A DNA stretch of 64,000 nt from the NCBI RefSeq assembly GCF_009391885.1, contig NZ_VZII01000007.1, positions 124,001-188,000 of the forward strand, in the 5' to 3' direction. This stretch comes from Pseudomonas sp. MN1F. Its GTDB lineage: Bacteria > Pseudomonadota > Gammaproteobacteria > Pseudomonadales > Pseudomonadaceae. Made by a program: the position numbers and the translations under genes. Each line of letters starts with the position of its first letter. Positions within the stretch are counted from its first letter, which is position 1. This document shows positions 36,080 through 45,315 of this stretch, in pieces. The notes beneath the pieces were generated by a model. That model was not told the origin of the DNA. It ran no database searches and saw only the letters and a program-made list of their open reading frames with translations.

Positions 36080-37294
36080 TCAGATCAGCTTATCCGCCCT
36101 CAACAACGTCTCCAGGCAATGCTCCTGCACCCCATAAAACGCCTTGAGCTGTTCGATCTTCTCTAGCAAGGCCGCGTTATCCCCCGCCTGCCGGCGCTTC
36201 ACTGCAAGAATCATCTTGTTCTTGTTGGTGTGCTCCAGGGAGATGAACTCGAACACCTTGGTCTCGTAACCACAGGCTTCCAGATACAGCGCACGCAGGC
36301 TGTCGGTCAGCATCTCGGCCTGCTGCCCCAGGTGCAGCCCGTATTGCAGCATCGGCTGCAGCAGCCCCGGGCTGTGCAGTTGTGGGCGGATCTGTTTGTG
36401 GCAGCACGGCGAGCACATGATGATCGCGGCGTTGCAGCGGATGCCGGTGTGGATGGCGTAGTCGGTGGCGATGTCGCAGGCGTGCAGGGCAATCATCACC
36501 TCGATGGCCTCGGGCACCACACTGCGCACGTCGCCGCACTGGAATTCCAGGCCCGGGTGTTCCAGGCGCTGAGCAGCGGCATTGCACAGGTCGACCATGT
36601 CCTGGCGCAGCTCCACGCCGGTCACCTGCGCCTCGCGGGCCAGGGTGTTGCGCAGGTAGTCATGCATGGCGAAGGTCAGGTAGCCCTTGCCCGAGCCGAA
36701 GTCGGCGACACGCAGCGGCTGCTCGGCCGGTACCGGGGCATTGGCCAGGGCGTGGTCGAAGACTTCGATGAATTTGTTGATCTGCTTCCACTTGCGCGAC
36801 ATCGACGGGATCAGCGCGCCCTGGGCATCGGTCACGCCCAGGTCCCGCAGGAATGGCCGCGACAGCTCCAGGTAGCGTTTCTTCTCGCGGTCATGGCCGG
36901 TATTGGCAACCGTTTCGCGTGGTGCTTGGGCGCCGTGGCGCTGGAGCATCGGCTTGCCTTTCTTGCTGAAGGTCAGCTGCACTTCGCCATCGGCATCGAA
37001 CAGGTGGGCATTGCGGAAGCTCTCCGGCAGCAACTCGGCGACCAGCGCCTGGGCCTGGTCCCGCGGCAGGTTGCGGGTGATGTCACGGGTCTGGTGGCGG
37101 TAGACCAGCGACAGCTGGGTCTGGCCCTTGACCTGCAACGGCTTGGCGATGATGCGCTGCAAGGTCTGGTCGGCTCCGACATGGCGCGCCAGTACCAGCT
37201 TGACCAGGGTGTTGCCGTGCAGGGCGGCACTCAGCAGGTCGAGGAACTGGGCGCGCGCATCCGGCGCGGAAGAAGCGGAAGTACTGGCGGACAT
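36080..37294 (-). CDS. SAM-dependent methyltransferase (Methyltransf_32 type)
   Basis: A 404-residue protein. The methyltransferase core begins with the SAM-binding motif RVADFGSGKGYLTFAMHDYL (about 195 to 214), followed by TGVELRQDMVDLCN and IALHACDIATDYAI. The motif IIMCSPCCHKQIR is characteristic of this family, in which a Cys-Cys-His cluster sits near the active site. The N-terminal 180 residues carry the conserved KPLQVKGQTQLSLVYRH. The substrate is not known to me; nucleic acid or tRNA has been suggested for relatives. The ATG at 37294 (MSASTSASSAP) was preferred over a longer frame. Confidence 0.82.
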   Translation of the reverse strand: MSASTSASSAPDARAQFLDLLSAALHGNTLVKLVLARHVGADQTLQRIIAKPLQVKGQTQLSLVYRHQTRDITRNLPRDQAQALVAELLPESFRNAHLFDADGEVQLTFSKKGKPMLQRHGAQAPRETVANTGHDREKKRYLELSRPFLRDLGVTDAQGALIPSMSRKWKQINKFIEVFDHALANAPVPAEQPLRVADFGSGKGYLTFAMHDYLRNTLAREAQVTGVELRQDMVDLCNAAAQRLEHPGLEFQCGDVRSVVPEAIEVMIALHACDIATDYAIHTGIRCNAAIIMCSPCCHKQIRPQLHSPGLLQPMLQYGLHLGQQAEMLTDSLRALYLEACGYETKVFEFISLEHTNKNKMILAVKRRQAGDNAALLEKIEQLKAFYGVQEHCLETLLRADKLI

Positions 37295-37367
37295 GGAAAA
37301 CGGGTGCCTCGAATAACAGGGGGCGCGTTGCGCAATGCCGCGCATTCTACACCCTGCAGCCGCCGCT

Positions 37368-37985
37368 TCAGTCGAGAATCACCAGACGGTTGGGCAGTTC
37401 GTTGCGTGCATGGGTGCGTGGCACGTGTTCGCACAGCCGTTCGCCGCATGCCTCGATGCAGTCGAGAAAACCCTGCAAGGTCCGCCCCTGGCGCACTTGC
37501 TCGGCCAGACGCGCAACGATCACGGCCCGGGCCTGCGCATCGAGATGGCGATCAATCCCCTGGTCGACCAGGATTTCCACATGCCGCTCAGCCTCGGCGA
37601 CAAAGATCAGCACCCCCGTGGCCCCCACCGTGCCCTCCAGGTTCTGCTCGCGAAATTGCTGTCGCGCCAGGCGCGAAGCACGCCAGCGGCGCAAGGCGTG
37701 CGGGATCAGCCAGGCGGCCACGCGCGGGCTGCGCAGCAGCAGGCACAGGCCGATAAACAGCAGCACGTTGGCTACCAGCAGCCCACGCATCCCGGGCCAG
37801 CCCAGCAGCCAGTGCATCAGGCCAGGCACGGCCAGCGCCAGCACGGCAGCCCAGAACAGCGGCAGGTAAGCGTAATCATCGGCCCGTCGCGCCAGCACGG
37901 TCACCAGCTGCGCATCGGTGCGCCGCTCGACGCGGGCGATGGCCTCGGCCACCTGACGGCGCTCGTATTCATTGAGGGGAGTCAT
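37368..37985 (-). CDS. TPM-domain membrane protein
   Basis: A 205-residue protein starting with a TPM-like segment (MTPLNEYERRQVAEAIARVERRTDAQLVTVLAR) that continues after two hydrophobic helices (about 40 to 60 and 70 to 90) with LEGTVGATGVLIFVAEAERHVEILVDQGID, the core TPM strand-helix. The split by a helical hairpin is seen in COG3762-like proteins. TPM proteins act in membrane complexes, but no specific role can be assigned. Divergent from bglX with a short intergenic region. Confidence 0.78.
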   Translation of the reverse strand: MTPLNEYERRQVAEAIARVERRTDAQLVTVLARRADDYAYLPLFWAAVLALAVPGLMHWLLGWPGMRGLLVANVLLFIGLCLLLRSPRVAAWLIPHALRRWRASRLARQQFREQNLEGTVGATGVLIFVAEAERHVEILVDQGIDRHLDAQARAVIVARLAEQVRQGRTLQGFLDCIEACGERLCEHVPRTHARNELPNRLVILD

Positions 37986-38172
37986 GCCTTCGGTCTCTTC
38001 AGCGTTCTTATAGTTGTTGTCCCGGCATTCGGGGCTTCCTCCGCAGCCGACATATTCAGGCATAATCCGCCGCTGGATGAATTACCGGCGAATCGTACAA
38101 CAATAGCCGCCTGAAAACTTCGGCCGCGCGCGTATCACCGTGGATACGGCAAAGGCCTCGACAATGGAATTG

Positions 38173-40464
38173 ATGATGAAACTGTCTTTGCTGGGCCTGG
38201 CCATGGGCCTTGCCAGCCAGGCGGCCCTTGCCGCCCCAACCGCCCCGCCCCTGCAGGACAAGCAGGCTTTCATCGACCATCTGATCAGCCAGATGACCGA
38301 AGCGGAAAAGATCGGCCAGCTGCGCCTGATCAGCATCGGCCCGGAAATGCCGCGCGAAAAGATCCGCGAAGAAATCGCCGCCGGGCGTATCGGCGGCACC
38401 TTCAACTCGCGCACCGCCCCCGAGAACCGGCCGATGCAGGATGCCGCCATGCGCAGCCGCCTGAAGATCCCGATGTTCTTCGCCTACGACACCATCCACG
38501 GCGAGCGCACCATCTTCCCGATCGGCCTGGGCCTGGCCGCCAGCTGGGACATGGACGCCATCGCCAAGGTCGGCCGCACCTCGGCCATCGAAGCCTCGGC
38601 CGACGCCCTGGACATGACCTTCGCGCCCATGGTCGACATCGCTCGCGACCCGCGCTGGGGCCGCACCAGTGAAGGCTTCGGTGAAGACACCTACCTGACC
38701 TCAAAGATCGGCCAGGTGATGGTCCGCTCGTTCCAGGGCAGCAGCCCGGCCAACTCCGACAGCATCATGGCCATCGTCAAGCACTTCGCCCTGTATGGCG
38801 CAGTGGAAGGCGGGCGCGACTACAACACGGTCGATATGAGCCTGCCGAAGATGTACAACGACTACCTGCCGCCCTACCGCGCCGCGCTCGACGCCGGTGC
38901 GGGCGGGGTAATGGTGGCGCTGAACTCGATCAACGGCGTGCCGGCCACCTCCAACACCTGGCTGATGAACGACCTGCTGCGCAAGCAGTGGGGGTTCAAG
39001 GGCGTGACCATCAGCGACCACGGCGCCATCCAGGAACTGATCCGCCACGGTGTCGCCCGCGACGGCCGCGAAGCCGCCAAGCTGGCGATCAAGGCCGGCA
39101 TCGACATGAGCATGAACGACACCCTGTACGGCGAAGAGCTGCCAGGGCTGCTGAAGTCTGGCGAAGTGACCCAGCACGAGCTGAACCAGGCCGTGCGCGA
39201 GGTGCTCGGTGCCAAGTACGACATGGGCCTGTTCAAGGACCCGTACGTGCGTATCGGCAAGGCCGAAACCGACCTGAAAGACTACTACGCCGATGACCGT
39301 CTGCACCGCGACGCCGCCCGCGACGTCGCGCGTCGTAGCCTGGTGCTGCTGGAAAACCGCAACCAGACCCTGCCGCTGAAAAAGGCTGGCATCATCGCCC
39401 TGGTCGGCCCGTTGGCCGATGCCCCGATCGACATGATGGGCAGCTGGGCCGCCGACGGTAAACCGATGCACTCGGTCACCGTGCGCGAAGGCCTGCGTCG
39501 CGCTGTCGAGGGCAAGGCGAAGCTGGTGTATGCCAAAGGCTCCAACGTCACCGGCGACAAGGCGATCCTCGACTACCTTAACTTCCTCAACTTCGATGCC
39601 CCGGAAATCGTCGATGACCCACGCCCTGCGGCGGTGCTGATCGATGAAGCGGTCAAGGCCGCCCAGCAGTCCGATGTGGTGGTGGCCGTGGTCGGTGAGT
39701 CGCGTGGCATGTCCCACGAGTCGTCGAGCCGCACCACCCTGGAAATCCCGGCCAGCCAGCGCGAGCTGATCAAGGCGCTGAAGGCCACCGGCAAGCCGCT
39801 GGTACTGGTACTGATGAACGGCCGCCCGCTGTCCATCGGCTGGGAGCGTGAACAGGCCGACGCTATCCTCGAAACCTGGTTCTCCGGCACCGAAGGCGGC
39901 AATGCCATCGCCGACGTGCTGTTCGGCGACTACAACCCGTCGGGCAAGCTGGCGATCACCTTCCCGCGTTCGGTCGGGCAGATCCCGATGTACTACAACC
40001 ACACCCGCATCGGCCGGCCGTTCACCCCAGGCAAGCCGGGCAACTACACCTCGCAGTACTTCGAAGAGCCCAACGGCCCGCTGTACCCGTTCGGCTATGG
40101 CCTGAGCTACAGCAGCTTCGAGCTGTCGGGCCTGACCCTGTCGAGCAAGGACCTCAAGCGCGGCGATACCCTGGACGCCAATGTGACGGTGAAGAACACC
40201 GGCAAGCTTGAAGGCGAAACGGTGGTACAGCTGTACCTGCAGGATGTCTCGGCGTCGATGAGCCGCCCGGTCAAGGAGCTGAAGAACTTCCAGAAACTGA
40301 TGCTCAAGCCTGGCGAATCGCGCACCTTGACCTTCCGCATCAGCGAGGACGACCTGAAGTTCTACAATGGCCAGCTGCAGCGGGTGGCCGAGCCTGGCGA
40401 GTTCAATGTCCAGGTCGGGCTGGATTCCGAGGCGGTGCAACAAAAGAGCTTCGAATTGCTGTAA
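38173..40464 (+). CDS. bglX: Periplasmic beta-glucosidase BglX (GH3)
   Basis: BglX hydrolyses beta-glucosides in the periplasm. From the chosen start the protein has 763 residues, the length of family members. The signal peptide is LSLLGLAMGLASQAALA (cleavage near residue 21). The GH3 N-terminal barrel carries the nucleophile D282 in GVTISDHGAI and substrate residues in VKHFALYGAVEGGRDYN. The GH3 C-terminal domain and fibronectin-III-like domain (about 670 to 760) are complete. Starts at GTG 38140, ATG 38164 and ATG 38176 are alternatives. A perfect hairpin follows the gene. Confidence 0.93.
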   Translation: MMKLSLLGLAMGLASQAALAAPTAPPLQDKQAFIDHLISQMTEAEKIGQLRLISIGPEMPREKIREEIAAGRIGGTFNSRTAPENRPMQDAAMRSRLKIPMFFAYDTIHGERTIFPIGLGLAASWDMDAIAKVGRTSAIEASADALDMTFAPMVDIARDPRWGRTSEGFGEDTYLTSKIGQVMVRSFQGSSPANSDSIMAIVKHFALYGAVEGGRDYNTVDMSLPKMYNDYLPPYRAALDAGAGGVMVALNSINGVPATSNTWLMNDLLRKQWGFKGVTISDHGAIQELIRHGVARDGREAAKLAIKAGIDMSMNDTLYGEELPGLLKSGEVTQHELNQAVREVLGAKYDMGLFKDPYVRIGKAETDLKDYYADDRLHRDAARDVARRSLVLLENRNQTLPLKKAGIIALVGPLADAPIDMMGSWAADGKPMHSVTVREGLRRAVEGKAKLVYAKGSNVTGDKAILDYLNFLNFDAPEIVDDPRPAAVLIDEAVKAAQQSDVVVAVVGESRGMSHESSSRTTLEIPASQRELIKALKATGKPLVLVLMNGRPLSIGWEREQADAILETWFSGTEGGNAIADVLFGDYNPSGKLAITFPRSVGQIPMYYNHTRIGRPFTPGKPGNYTSQYFEEPNGPLYPFGYGLSYSSFELSGLTLSSKDLKRGDTLDANVTVKNTGKLEGETVVQLYLQDVSASMSRPVKELKNFQKLMLKPGESRTLTFRISEDDLKFYNGQLQRVAEPGEFNVQVGLDSEAVQQKSFELL

Positions 40465-40480
40465 CAGGTTGGTCGCCGTT

Positions 40481-40513
40481 CCGGCCTCTTCACAGCACCC
40501 GTGAAGAGGCCGG
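40481..40513. repeat. REP-like perfect inverted repeat after bglX
   Basis: CCGGCCTCTTCAC and GTGAAGAGGCCGG form a perfect 13-bp stem with a 7-nt loop, 16 bases after the bglX stop and 30 bases before the sensor-kinase start. The sequence belongs to the P. putida REP type (ccggcctcttc) and may also act as a terminator, though no T-tract follows. Confidence 0.75.
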
Positions 40514-40542
40514 ATCTGATATCCCTGCATCTGGATCCGCCC

Positions 40543-42300
40543 ATGCCCTTTTCCTTTCGCGCCCTGCGTCTGGGGCTGATCACCCTGCTGATTGTGCTCG
40601 GCACCGTCCTCAGCGCCGGCTGGGCCATGCACCAGGCCAAGCGCCAGGCCATGGAAGACGATGCCCGCCGCGCCAGCCAGCAACTGGGGCTTTACGCCAA
40701 CGCCCTGCACACCCTGATCGATCGCTACCGCGCCCTGCCCGCCGTGCTGGCGCTGGACCCGGAGCTGATCGAGGCCCTGCGCGGCCCGGTCAGCGAGCAG
40801 AAGCAACACGCGCTCAACCTCAAGCTCGAACGTATCAACGGTGCCGCCAACTCCTCGACCCTGGAGCTGCTCGACCGCACCGGGCTGGCCGTGGCCGCCA
40901 GCAACTGGCGCCTGCCGACCACCTACGTGGGCTCCAACTACGGCTTTCGCCCCTACTTCAAGCAAACCCGCAGCCAGGGCAGTGGCCGCTTCTACGCGGT
41001 GGGCGTGACCAGCGGCGTGCCGGGCTACTTCCTGGCCAGCGCAGTCAGCGATGAGCAGGGGCGCTTCCTCGGCGCCATGGTGGTCAAGCTGGAGTTCCCT
41101 GAGCTCGAACGCGAATGGCGCCAGGGCAACGACATCCTGCTGGTCAGTGACGCCCGTGGCATCACCTTCATCGCCAACCAGGAGGGCTGGCGCTACCGCG
41201 AGCTCAAGCCACTCACTGGCGACGACCGCGCCGAGCTGGCCGAAACCCGCCAATACGACAAGCAGCCGCTGGTGCCGCTTCAGCATCAGGTGCTTACCCG
41301 CTTCGCCAGCAACAGTCAGCTGAGCCGCGTGCAGAGCCCCGAAGGCAGCGCCGAATTCCTCTGGGAGAGCCTGCCGCTGGCAGGCGAAGACTGGACCTTG
41401 CACCTGCTGCGCAAGCCGCAGGTCGAAGCGGCCGGTCGCAACGCCGCACTGGGCGCCGCGGCGGTATGGCTGAGCCTGGTGTTCGCCGCGCTGTTCGTCA
41501 GCCAGCGCCTGCGCCTGGCCCGCCTGCGCCAGCGCAGCCGCGAAGAGCTCAAGCGCCAGGTCGAGGAGCGCACCCGCGAGCTGCGCACCGCCCAGGAAGG
41601 CCTGGTGCAATCGGCCAAGCTGGCTGCCCTGGGGCAGATGTCGGCGGCCATGGCCCACGAGATCAACCAGCCGCTGACCACCCAACGCATGCAACTGGAG
41701 ACCCTGCGCCTGCTGCTCGACCACGGCCGCTACGACGACGCGCGCAAGGCCCTCGAACCGCTGGAGCAGATGCTCACGCGCATGGCCGCGCTCACCAGCC
41801 ACCTGAAGACCTTCGCCCGCAACAGCCCAGTCGGCCTGCGTGAACGCCTCGACCTGGCCACCGTGGTTGACCAGGCCCTGCACCTGCTGGACACCCGCAT
41901 TCGCAGTGAAGCAGTCGAGGTGGCCCTTTACCTGGCGCGCCCGGCCTGGGTCCGGGGCGATGCAATCCGCCTCGAGCAGGTATTGATCAACCTGCTGCGC
42001 AACGCCCTGGACGCCATGGCCGACAAACGCTACAAGCGCCTGGAGGTCCGCATCGAACCAGACCACGAGCAATGGCGCCTGAGCGTGCTGGACTCCGGCG
42101 GCGGTATTGCCGAAGCGGACCTGGCCAAGGTCTTCGACCCGTTCTTCACCACCAAGCCGGTGGGCGAAGGCCTGGGCCTGGGCCTGGCGATTTCCTATGG
42201 CATCATCGTCGAAGCCGGCGGGCAGTTGCTCGCCGAGAACCTGCCGGGCGGCGCCCGGTTGAGCCTGACCCTGCCCCGTGACCTGGAGCCTGTATGTTGA
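40543..42300 (+). CDS. mifS: DctB-family sensor histidine kinase, MifS-like
   Basis: A 585-residue inner-membrane kinase. TM1 is about 11 to 29, followed by a periplasmic double-Cache-like sensor (about 32 to 300; [16 protein letters not shown] is the typical DctB ligand segment) and TM2 about 303 to 323. A coiled linker leads to the H-box [16 protein letters not shown] with H372. ATPase boxes [10 protein letters not shown] and [11 protein letters not shown] follow. The DctB family senses C4 and related dicarboxylates. With the regulator and kgtP next to it, this is the P. aeruginosa MifS-type alpha-ketoglutarate system. The ATG at 40543 was preferred over a start inside the REP. Confidence 0.87.
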   Translation: MPFSFRALRLGLITLLIVLGTVLSAGWAMHQAKRQAMEDDARRASQQLGLYANALHTLIDRYRALPAVLALDPELIEALRGPVSEQKQHALNLKLERINGAANSSTLELLDRTGLAVAASNWRLPTTYVGSNYGFRPYFKQTRSQGSGRFYAVGVTSGVPGYFLASAVSDEQGRFLGAMVVKLEFPELEREWRQGNDILLVSDARGITFIANQEGWRYRELKPLTGDDRAELAETRQYDKQPLVPLQHQVLTRFASNSQLSRVQSPEGSAEFLWESLPLAGEDWTLHLLRKPQVEAAGRNAALGAAAVWLSLVFAALFVSQRLRLARLRQRSREELKRQVEERTRELRTAQEGLVQSAKLAALGQMSAAMAHEINQPLTTQRMQLETLRLLLDHGRYDDARKALEPLEQMLTRMAALTSHLKTFARNSPVGLRERLDLATVVDQALHLLDTRIRSEAVEVALYLARPAWVRGDAIRLEQVLINLLRNALDAMADKRYKRLEVRIEPDHEQWRLSVLDSGGGIAEADLAKVFDPFFTTKPVGEGLGLGLAISYGIIVEAGGQLLAENLPGGARLSLTLPRDLEPVC

Positions 42301-43622
42301 ATTCGGTAATCGTCGTCGATGATGAAGCCAGCATCCGCACGGCGGTCGAGCAGTGGCTGAGCCTGTCGGGCTTCAGCGTGCAGCTGTTCGCCCGCGCCGA
42401 AGACTGCCTGGCCCAGCTGCCCGCGCACTTTGCCGGCGTGATCATCAGCGATGTGCGCATGCCGGGCATGGGCGGCATGCAACTGCTCGAACGCCTGCAG
42501 GCGGATGACCCGGACCTGCCGGTGATCCTGCTGACTGGCCACGGGGATGTGCCGATGGCGGTCGAGGCGATGCGCAACGGTGCCTACGACTTCCTGGAAA
42601 AGCCCTTCACCCCGCAGCACCTGCTGGGCAGCCTGCGCCGCGCCCTGGAGAAACGCCAGCTGGTTCTGGAGAACCGCCGGCTGCATGAACAGGCCGACCT
42701 CAAGTCGCGCCTGGAAACCACCCTGCTGGGCATGTCCCAGGGTTTGCAGCAATTACGCCGGCAGGTGCTGGACCTGGCCAGCCTGCCGGTCAATGTGCTG
42801 ATCCGCGGCGAGACCGGTAGCGGCAAGGAGCGCGTGGCGCGTTGCCTGCACGACTTCGGCCCGCGTGCCGAAAAACCGTTCGTCGCACTCAACTGCGCGG
42901 CCATCCCCGAAGCGCTGTTCGAAGCCGAACTGTTCGGCCACGAAAGCGGTGCCTTCACCGGCGCCCAGGGCAAACGCATCGGCAAGCTGGAATACGCCAA
43001 CGGCGGTACCGTGTTCCTCGACGAGATCGAGAGCATGCCGCTGGCCCAGCAAGCCAAGCTGTTGCGGGTGATCCAGGAACAGAAGCTGGAGCGGCTGGGG
43101 GCCAACCAGAGCATCAGCGTCGACCTGAGGATCATTGCCGCCACCAAGCCTGACTTGCTCGAAGAGGCCCGTGCCGGGCGTTTTCGCGAGGATCTGGCCT
43201 ATCGCCTGAACGTGGCGGAACTGCGCCTGGCGCCGCTGCGTGAACGGCGTGAGGACATCCCGCTGCTGTTCGAGCATTTTGCCCGCGCGGCTGCCGAAAA
43301 GCTGGGGCGCGCGGCGCCAGCGCTGAGCGGTGCGCAACTGGCGCAACTGCTGTCGCATGACTGGCCAGGCAATGTGCGTGAACTGGCCAACGCGGCGGAA
43401 CGGCATGCCTTGGGATTGGGCTCGCCGAACATCGAAGTGGTGCCTGCCGGGCAGTCGCTGGGAGAGCAGATGGAGGCGTTCGAGGCGCAGTGCCTGCGTG
43501 CTGCATTGCGCCAGCATGCAGGAGAGATCAAGGCGGTGATGGAAACGCTGCAGCTGCCTCGACGCACGCTGAACGAGAAGATGCAGCGACACGGGTTGGT
43601 GCGGGAAGACTTTCTTCCATAA
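42294..43622 (+). CDS. mifR: NtrC-family sigma54 response regulator, MifR-like
   Basis: A 442-residue regulator overlapping the kinase by seven bases. The receiver domain has D53 in VIISDVRMPGMGG. The AAA+ domain (about 145 to 375) has Walker A GETGSGKE (172 to 179), GAFTGA (219 to 224), which contacts sigma54, and Walker B FLDEIES. The C-terminal Fis-type helix-turn-helix is around EIKAVMETLQLPRRTLNEKM. MifR of P. aeruginosa activates alpha-ketoglutarate uptake with RpoN. A perfect 22-bp palindrome and a -24/-12 promoter follow immediately before kgtP. Confidence 0.9.
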   Translation: MLNSVIVVDDEASIRTAVEQWLSLSGFSVQLFARAEDCLAQLPAHFAGVIISDVRMPGMGGMQLLERLQADDPDLPVILLTGHGDVPMAVEAMRNGAYDFLEKPFTPQHLLGSLRRALEKRQLVLENRRLHEQADLKSRLETTLLGMSQGLQQLRRQVLDLASLPVNVLIRGETGSGKERVARCLHDFGPRAEKPFVALNCAAIPEALFEAELFGHESGAFTGAQGKRIGKLEYANGGTVFLDEIESMPLAQQAKLLRVIQEQKLERLGANQSISVDLRIIAATKPDLLEEARAGRFREDLAYRLNVAELRLAPLRERREDIPLLFEHFARAAAEKLGRAAPALSGAQLAQLLSHDWPGNVRELANAAERHALGLGSPNIEVVPAGQSLGEQMEAFEAQCLRAALRQHAGEIKAVMETLQLPRRTLNEKMQRHGLVREDFLP

Positions 43623-43650
43623 GCGCTTTATCGCCTATCAGCCACATCCA

Positions 43651-43672
43651 ATAAGCGGAAATCCGCTTATTC
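43651..43672. promoter_or_regulatory. Perfect palindrome, candidate MifR enhancer site
   Basis: AATAAGCGGA, AA, TCCGCTTATT: 10-bp perfect arms about 100 bp upstream of the -24 element of kgtP and 30 bp after the mifR stop. The distance suits an upstream activator site for an NtrC-class protein. Binding by MifR is inferred from position. Confidence 0.7.
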
Positions 43673-43768
43673 AACCCTGGATAACAGAGGGGGCTGTTTC
43701 CCGCCCCATTGCCGCCAACCCAGTGCCCACGGGCCTCACGCCCCCATTTGGATCGTCACGCACCCATT

Positions 43769-43784
43769 TGGCACACCTTCTGCA
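43769..43784 (+). promoter_or_regulatory. Sigma54 (-24/-12) promoter of kgtP
   Basis: TGGCACACCTTCTGCA: GG at 43770-43771 and GC at 43782-43783 are exactly ten bases apart, matching the RpoN rule (consensus TGGCAC-N5-TTGC). It lies about 60 bp before the kgtP start codon. Confidence 0.85.
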
Positions 43785-43843
43785 ATTGCCCTGGCAAGCT
43801 GCGCCTCGGCGCGCTCCACAAAAACAACGAGAAGGTATCCCTG

Positions 43844-45163
43844 ATGGATAACGCCACCTCCCTGCCAGCCGGGGCGGCCGTCACGCCCGCCGCTGAAAAA
43901 ACCACCGCCAGCCGCCTCAAGTCGATCTTCAGTGGTTCCATCGGCAACATGGTCGAATGGTACGACTGGTACGTCTACGCCGCATTCTCGCTGTACTTCG
44001 CCAAGGCCTTCTTCCCGGCTGGCGACTCCACCGCCCAATTGCTCAACACCGCTGCGATCTTCGCCGTGGGCTTCCTGATGCGCCCGATCGGTGGCTGGCT
44101 GATGGGCCTGTACGCCGACCGCAAGGGGCGCAAGGCCGCATTGATGGCTTCGGTGCTGCTGATGTGCGCCGGCTCCCTGGTGATCGCCCTGACCCCGGGC
44201 TATGAAACCATCGGCGTCGCCGCACCGATCCTGCTGGTCATCGCGCGCCTGCTGCAGGGCCTGTCGGTGGGTGGCGAATATGGCACCTCGGCTACCTACC
44301 TCAGCGAAATGGCCAGCAAGGAGCGCCGTGGCTTCTTCTCCAGCTTCCAGTACGTGACGCTGATTTCCGGCCAGCTCATCGCCCTGGCGGTACTGATCGT
44401 CCTGCAGCAGACCCTGACCACCGAGCAGCTGTACGCTTGGGGCTGGCGTGTACCCTTCGTGATCGGCGCGCTGTGCGCGGTGGTTGCCCTGTACCTGCGC
44501 CGCGGCATGGAAGAAACCGCCTCCTTCACCAAGAAGGAAAAGGCCAAGGAAAGCCTGATGCGCACCCTCATGCGCCACCCCAAGGAACTGATGACCGTGG
44601 TTGGCCTGACCATGGGCGGCACCCTGGCCTTCTACACCTACACCACCTACATGCAGAAGTACCTGGTCAACACCGTGGGCATGAGCATCAGCGATTCGAC
44701 CACCATCTCGGCGGCCACGCTGTTCCTGTTCATGTGCCTGCAGCCAGTGATCGGTGGCCTGTCCGACAAGATCGGCCGTCGCCCTATCCTGATCGCCTTC
44801 GGCGTGCTCGGCACCCTGTTCACCGTGCCGATCCTCAGCACCCTGCACACCATCCAGACCTGGTGGGGCGCGTTCTTCCTGATCATGGCGGCGCTGATCA
44901 TCGTCAGCGGCTACACCTCGATCAACGCAGTGGTGAAGGCCGAGCTGTTCCCTACCGAAATCCGCGCCCTGGGCGTCGGCCTGCCGTACGCGCTGACCGT
45001 GTCGATCTTCGGCGGCACCGCCGAGTACGTGGCCCTGTGGTTCAAGAGCGTCGGCATGGAAAGCGGCTTCTATTGGTACGTTACGGCGTGCATCGCCTGC
45101 TCGCTGCTGGTGTATGCAACCATGAAGGACACCAAGCAGCATTCGCGGATTACTACTGACTGA
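43844..45163 (+). CDS. kgtP: Alpha-ketoglutarate permease (MFS, MHS family)
   Basis: KgtP imports alpha-ketoglutarate with protons. The product is 439 residues with 12 membrane helices. The MHS family start is clear (GSIGNMVEWYDWYVYAAF, about 32 to 49), as are RPIGGWLMGLYADRKGRKAALM and ARLLQGLSVGGEYGTSATYL. The ATG at 43844 follows GAGAAGG and gives the family N-terminus; the longer frame would pass through the promoter. Induction by MifSR/RpoN is expected from the upstream sigma54 promoter and palindrome. Confidence 0.92.
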   Translation: MDNATSLPAGAAVTPAAEKTTASRLKSIFSGSIGNMVEWYDWYVYAAFSLYFAKAFFPAGDSTAQLLNTAAIFAVGFLMRPIGGWLMGLYADRKGRKAALMASVLLMCAGSLVIALTPGYETIGVAAPILLVIARLLQGLSVGGEYGTSATYLSEMASKERRGFFSSFQYVTLISGQLIALAVLIVLQQTLTTEQLYAWGWRVPFVIGALCAVVALYLRRGMEETASFTKKEKAKESLMRTLMRHPKELMTVVGLTMGGTLAFYTYTTYMQKYLVNTVGMSISDSTTISAATLFLFMCLQPVIGGLSDKIGRRPILIAFGVLGTLFTVPILSTLHTIQTWWGAFFLIMAALIIVSGYTSINAVVKAELFPTEIRALGVGLPYALTVSIFGGTAEYVALWFKSVGMESGFYWYVTACIACSLLVYATMKDTKQHSRITTD

Positions 45164-45184
45164 CGGTATTCAGCGATTGAAAAA

Positions 45185-45216
45185 GGGGCGCTCCGTGAAA
45201 CGGACGCCCCTTTTTT
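45185..45216 (+). terminator. Rho-independent terminator after kgtP
   Basis: GGGGCG...CCG, loop TGAAA, CGG.CGCCCC then TTTTTT. The stem has a one-base imbalance but strong GC pairing and is preceded by five adenines, so it may work in both directions. Confidence 0.88.
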
Positions 45217-45258
45217 GTGGCTGCCAGGTGCTTGCCTGGAGATCTCGGCGCCTATGAG

Positions 45259-45284
45259 ATCGAGCGCCGCCCGCGGCGCTCGAT
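45259..45284. repeat. Perfect 12-bp palindrome at the 3' end of the COG4705 gene
   Basis: ATCGAGCGCCGC, CC, GCGGCGCTCGAT. It lies between the kgtP terminator and the end of the convergent membrane-protein gene. It has no T-tract; a transcript-end role for the minus-strand gene is likely but not shown. Confidence 0.6.
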
Positions 45285-45315
45285 TTCCGCCTCACCTCAG
45301 CATTCAGCCAGGCAC

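Noticed and set aside
40501-40542. N-terminal extension of the MifS-like kinase from a GTG at 40501
   Set aside because: It begins inside the right arm of a REP-like palindrome and adds residues unlike a membrane-kinase start; the ATG at 40543 directly precedes TM1.
38701-42072. Open frame of 1123 codons on the minus strand
   Set aside because: Antisense to bglX and the MifS-like kinase; composition is the typical Gln/Ala/Gly/Val shadow pattern with no domain.
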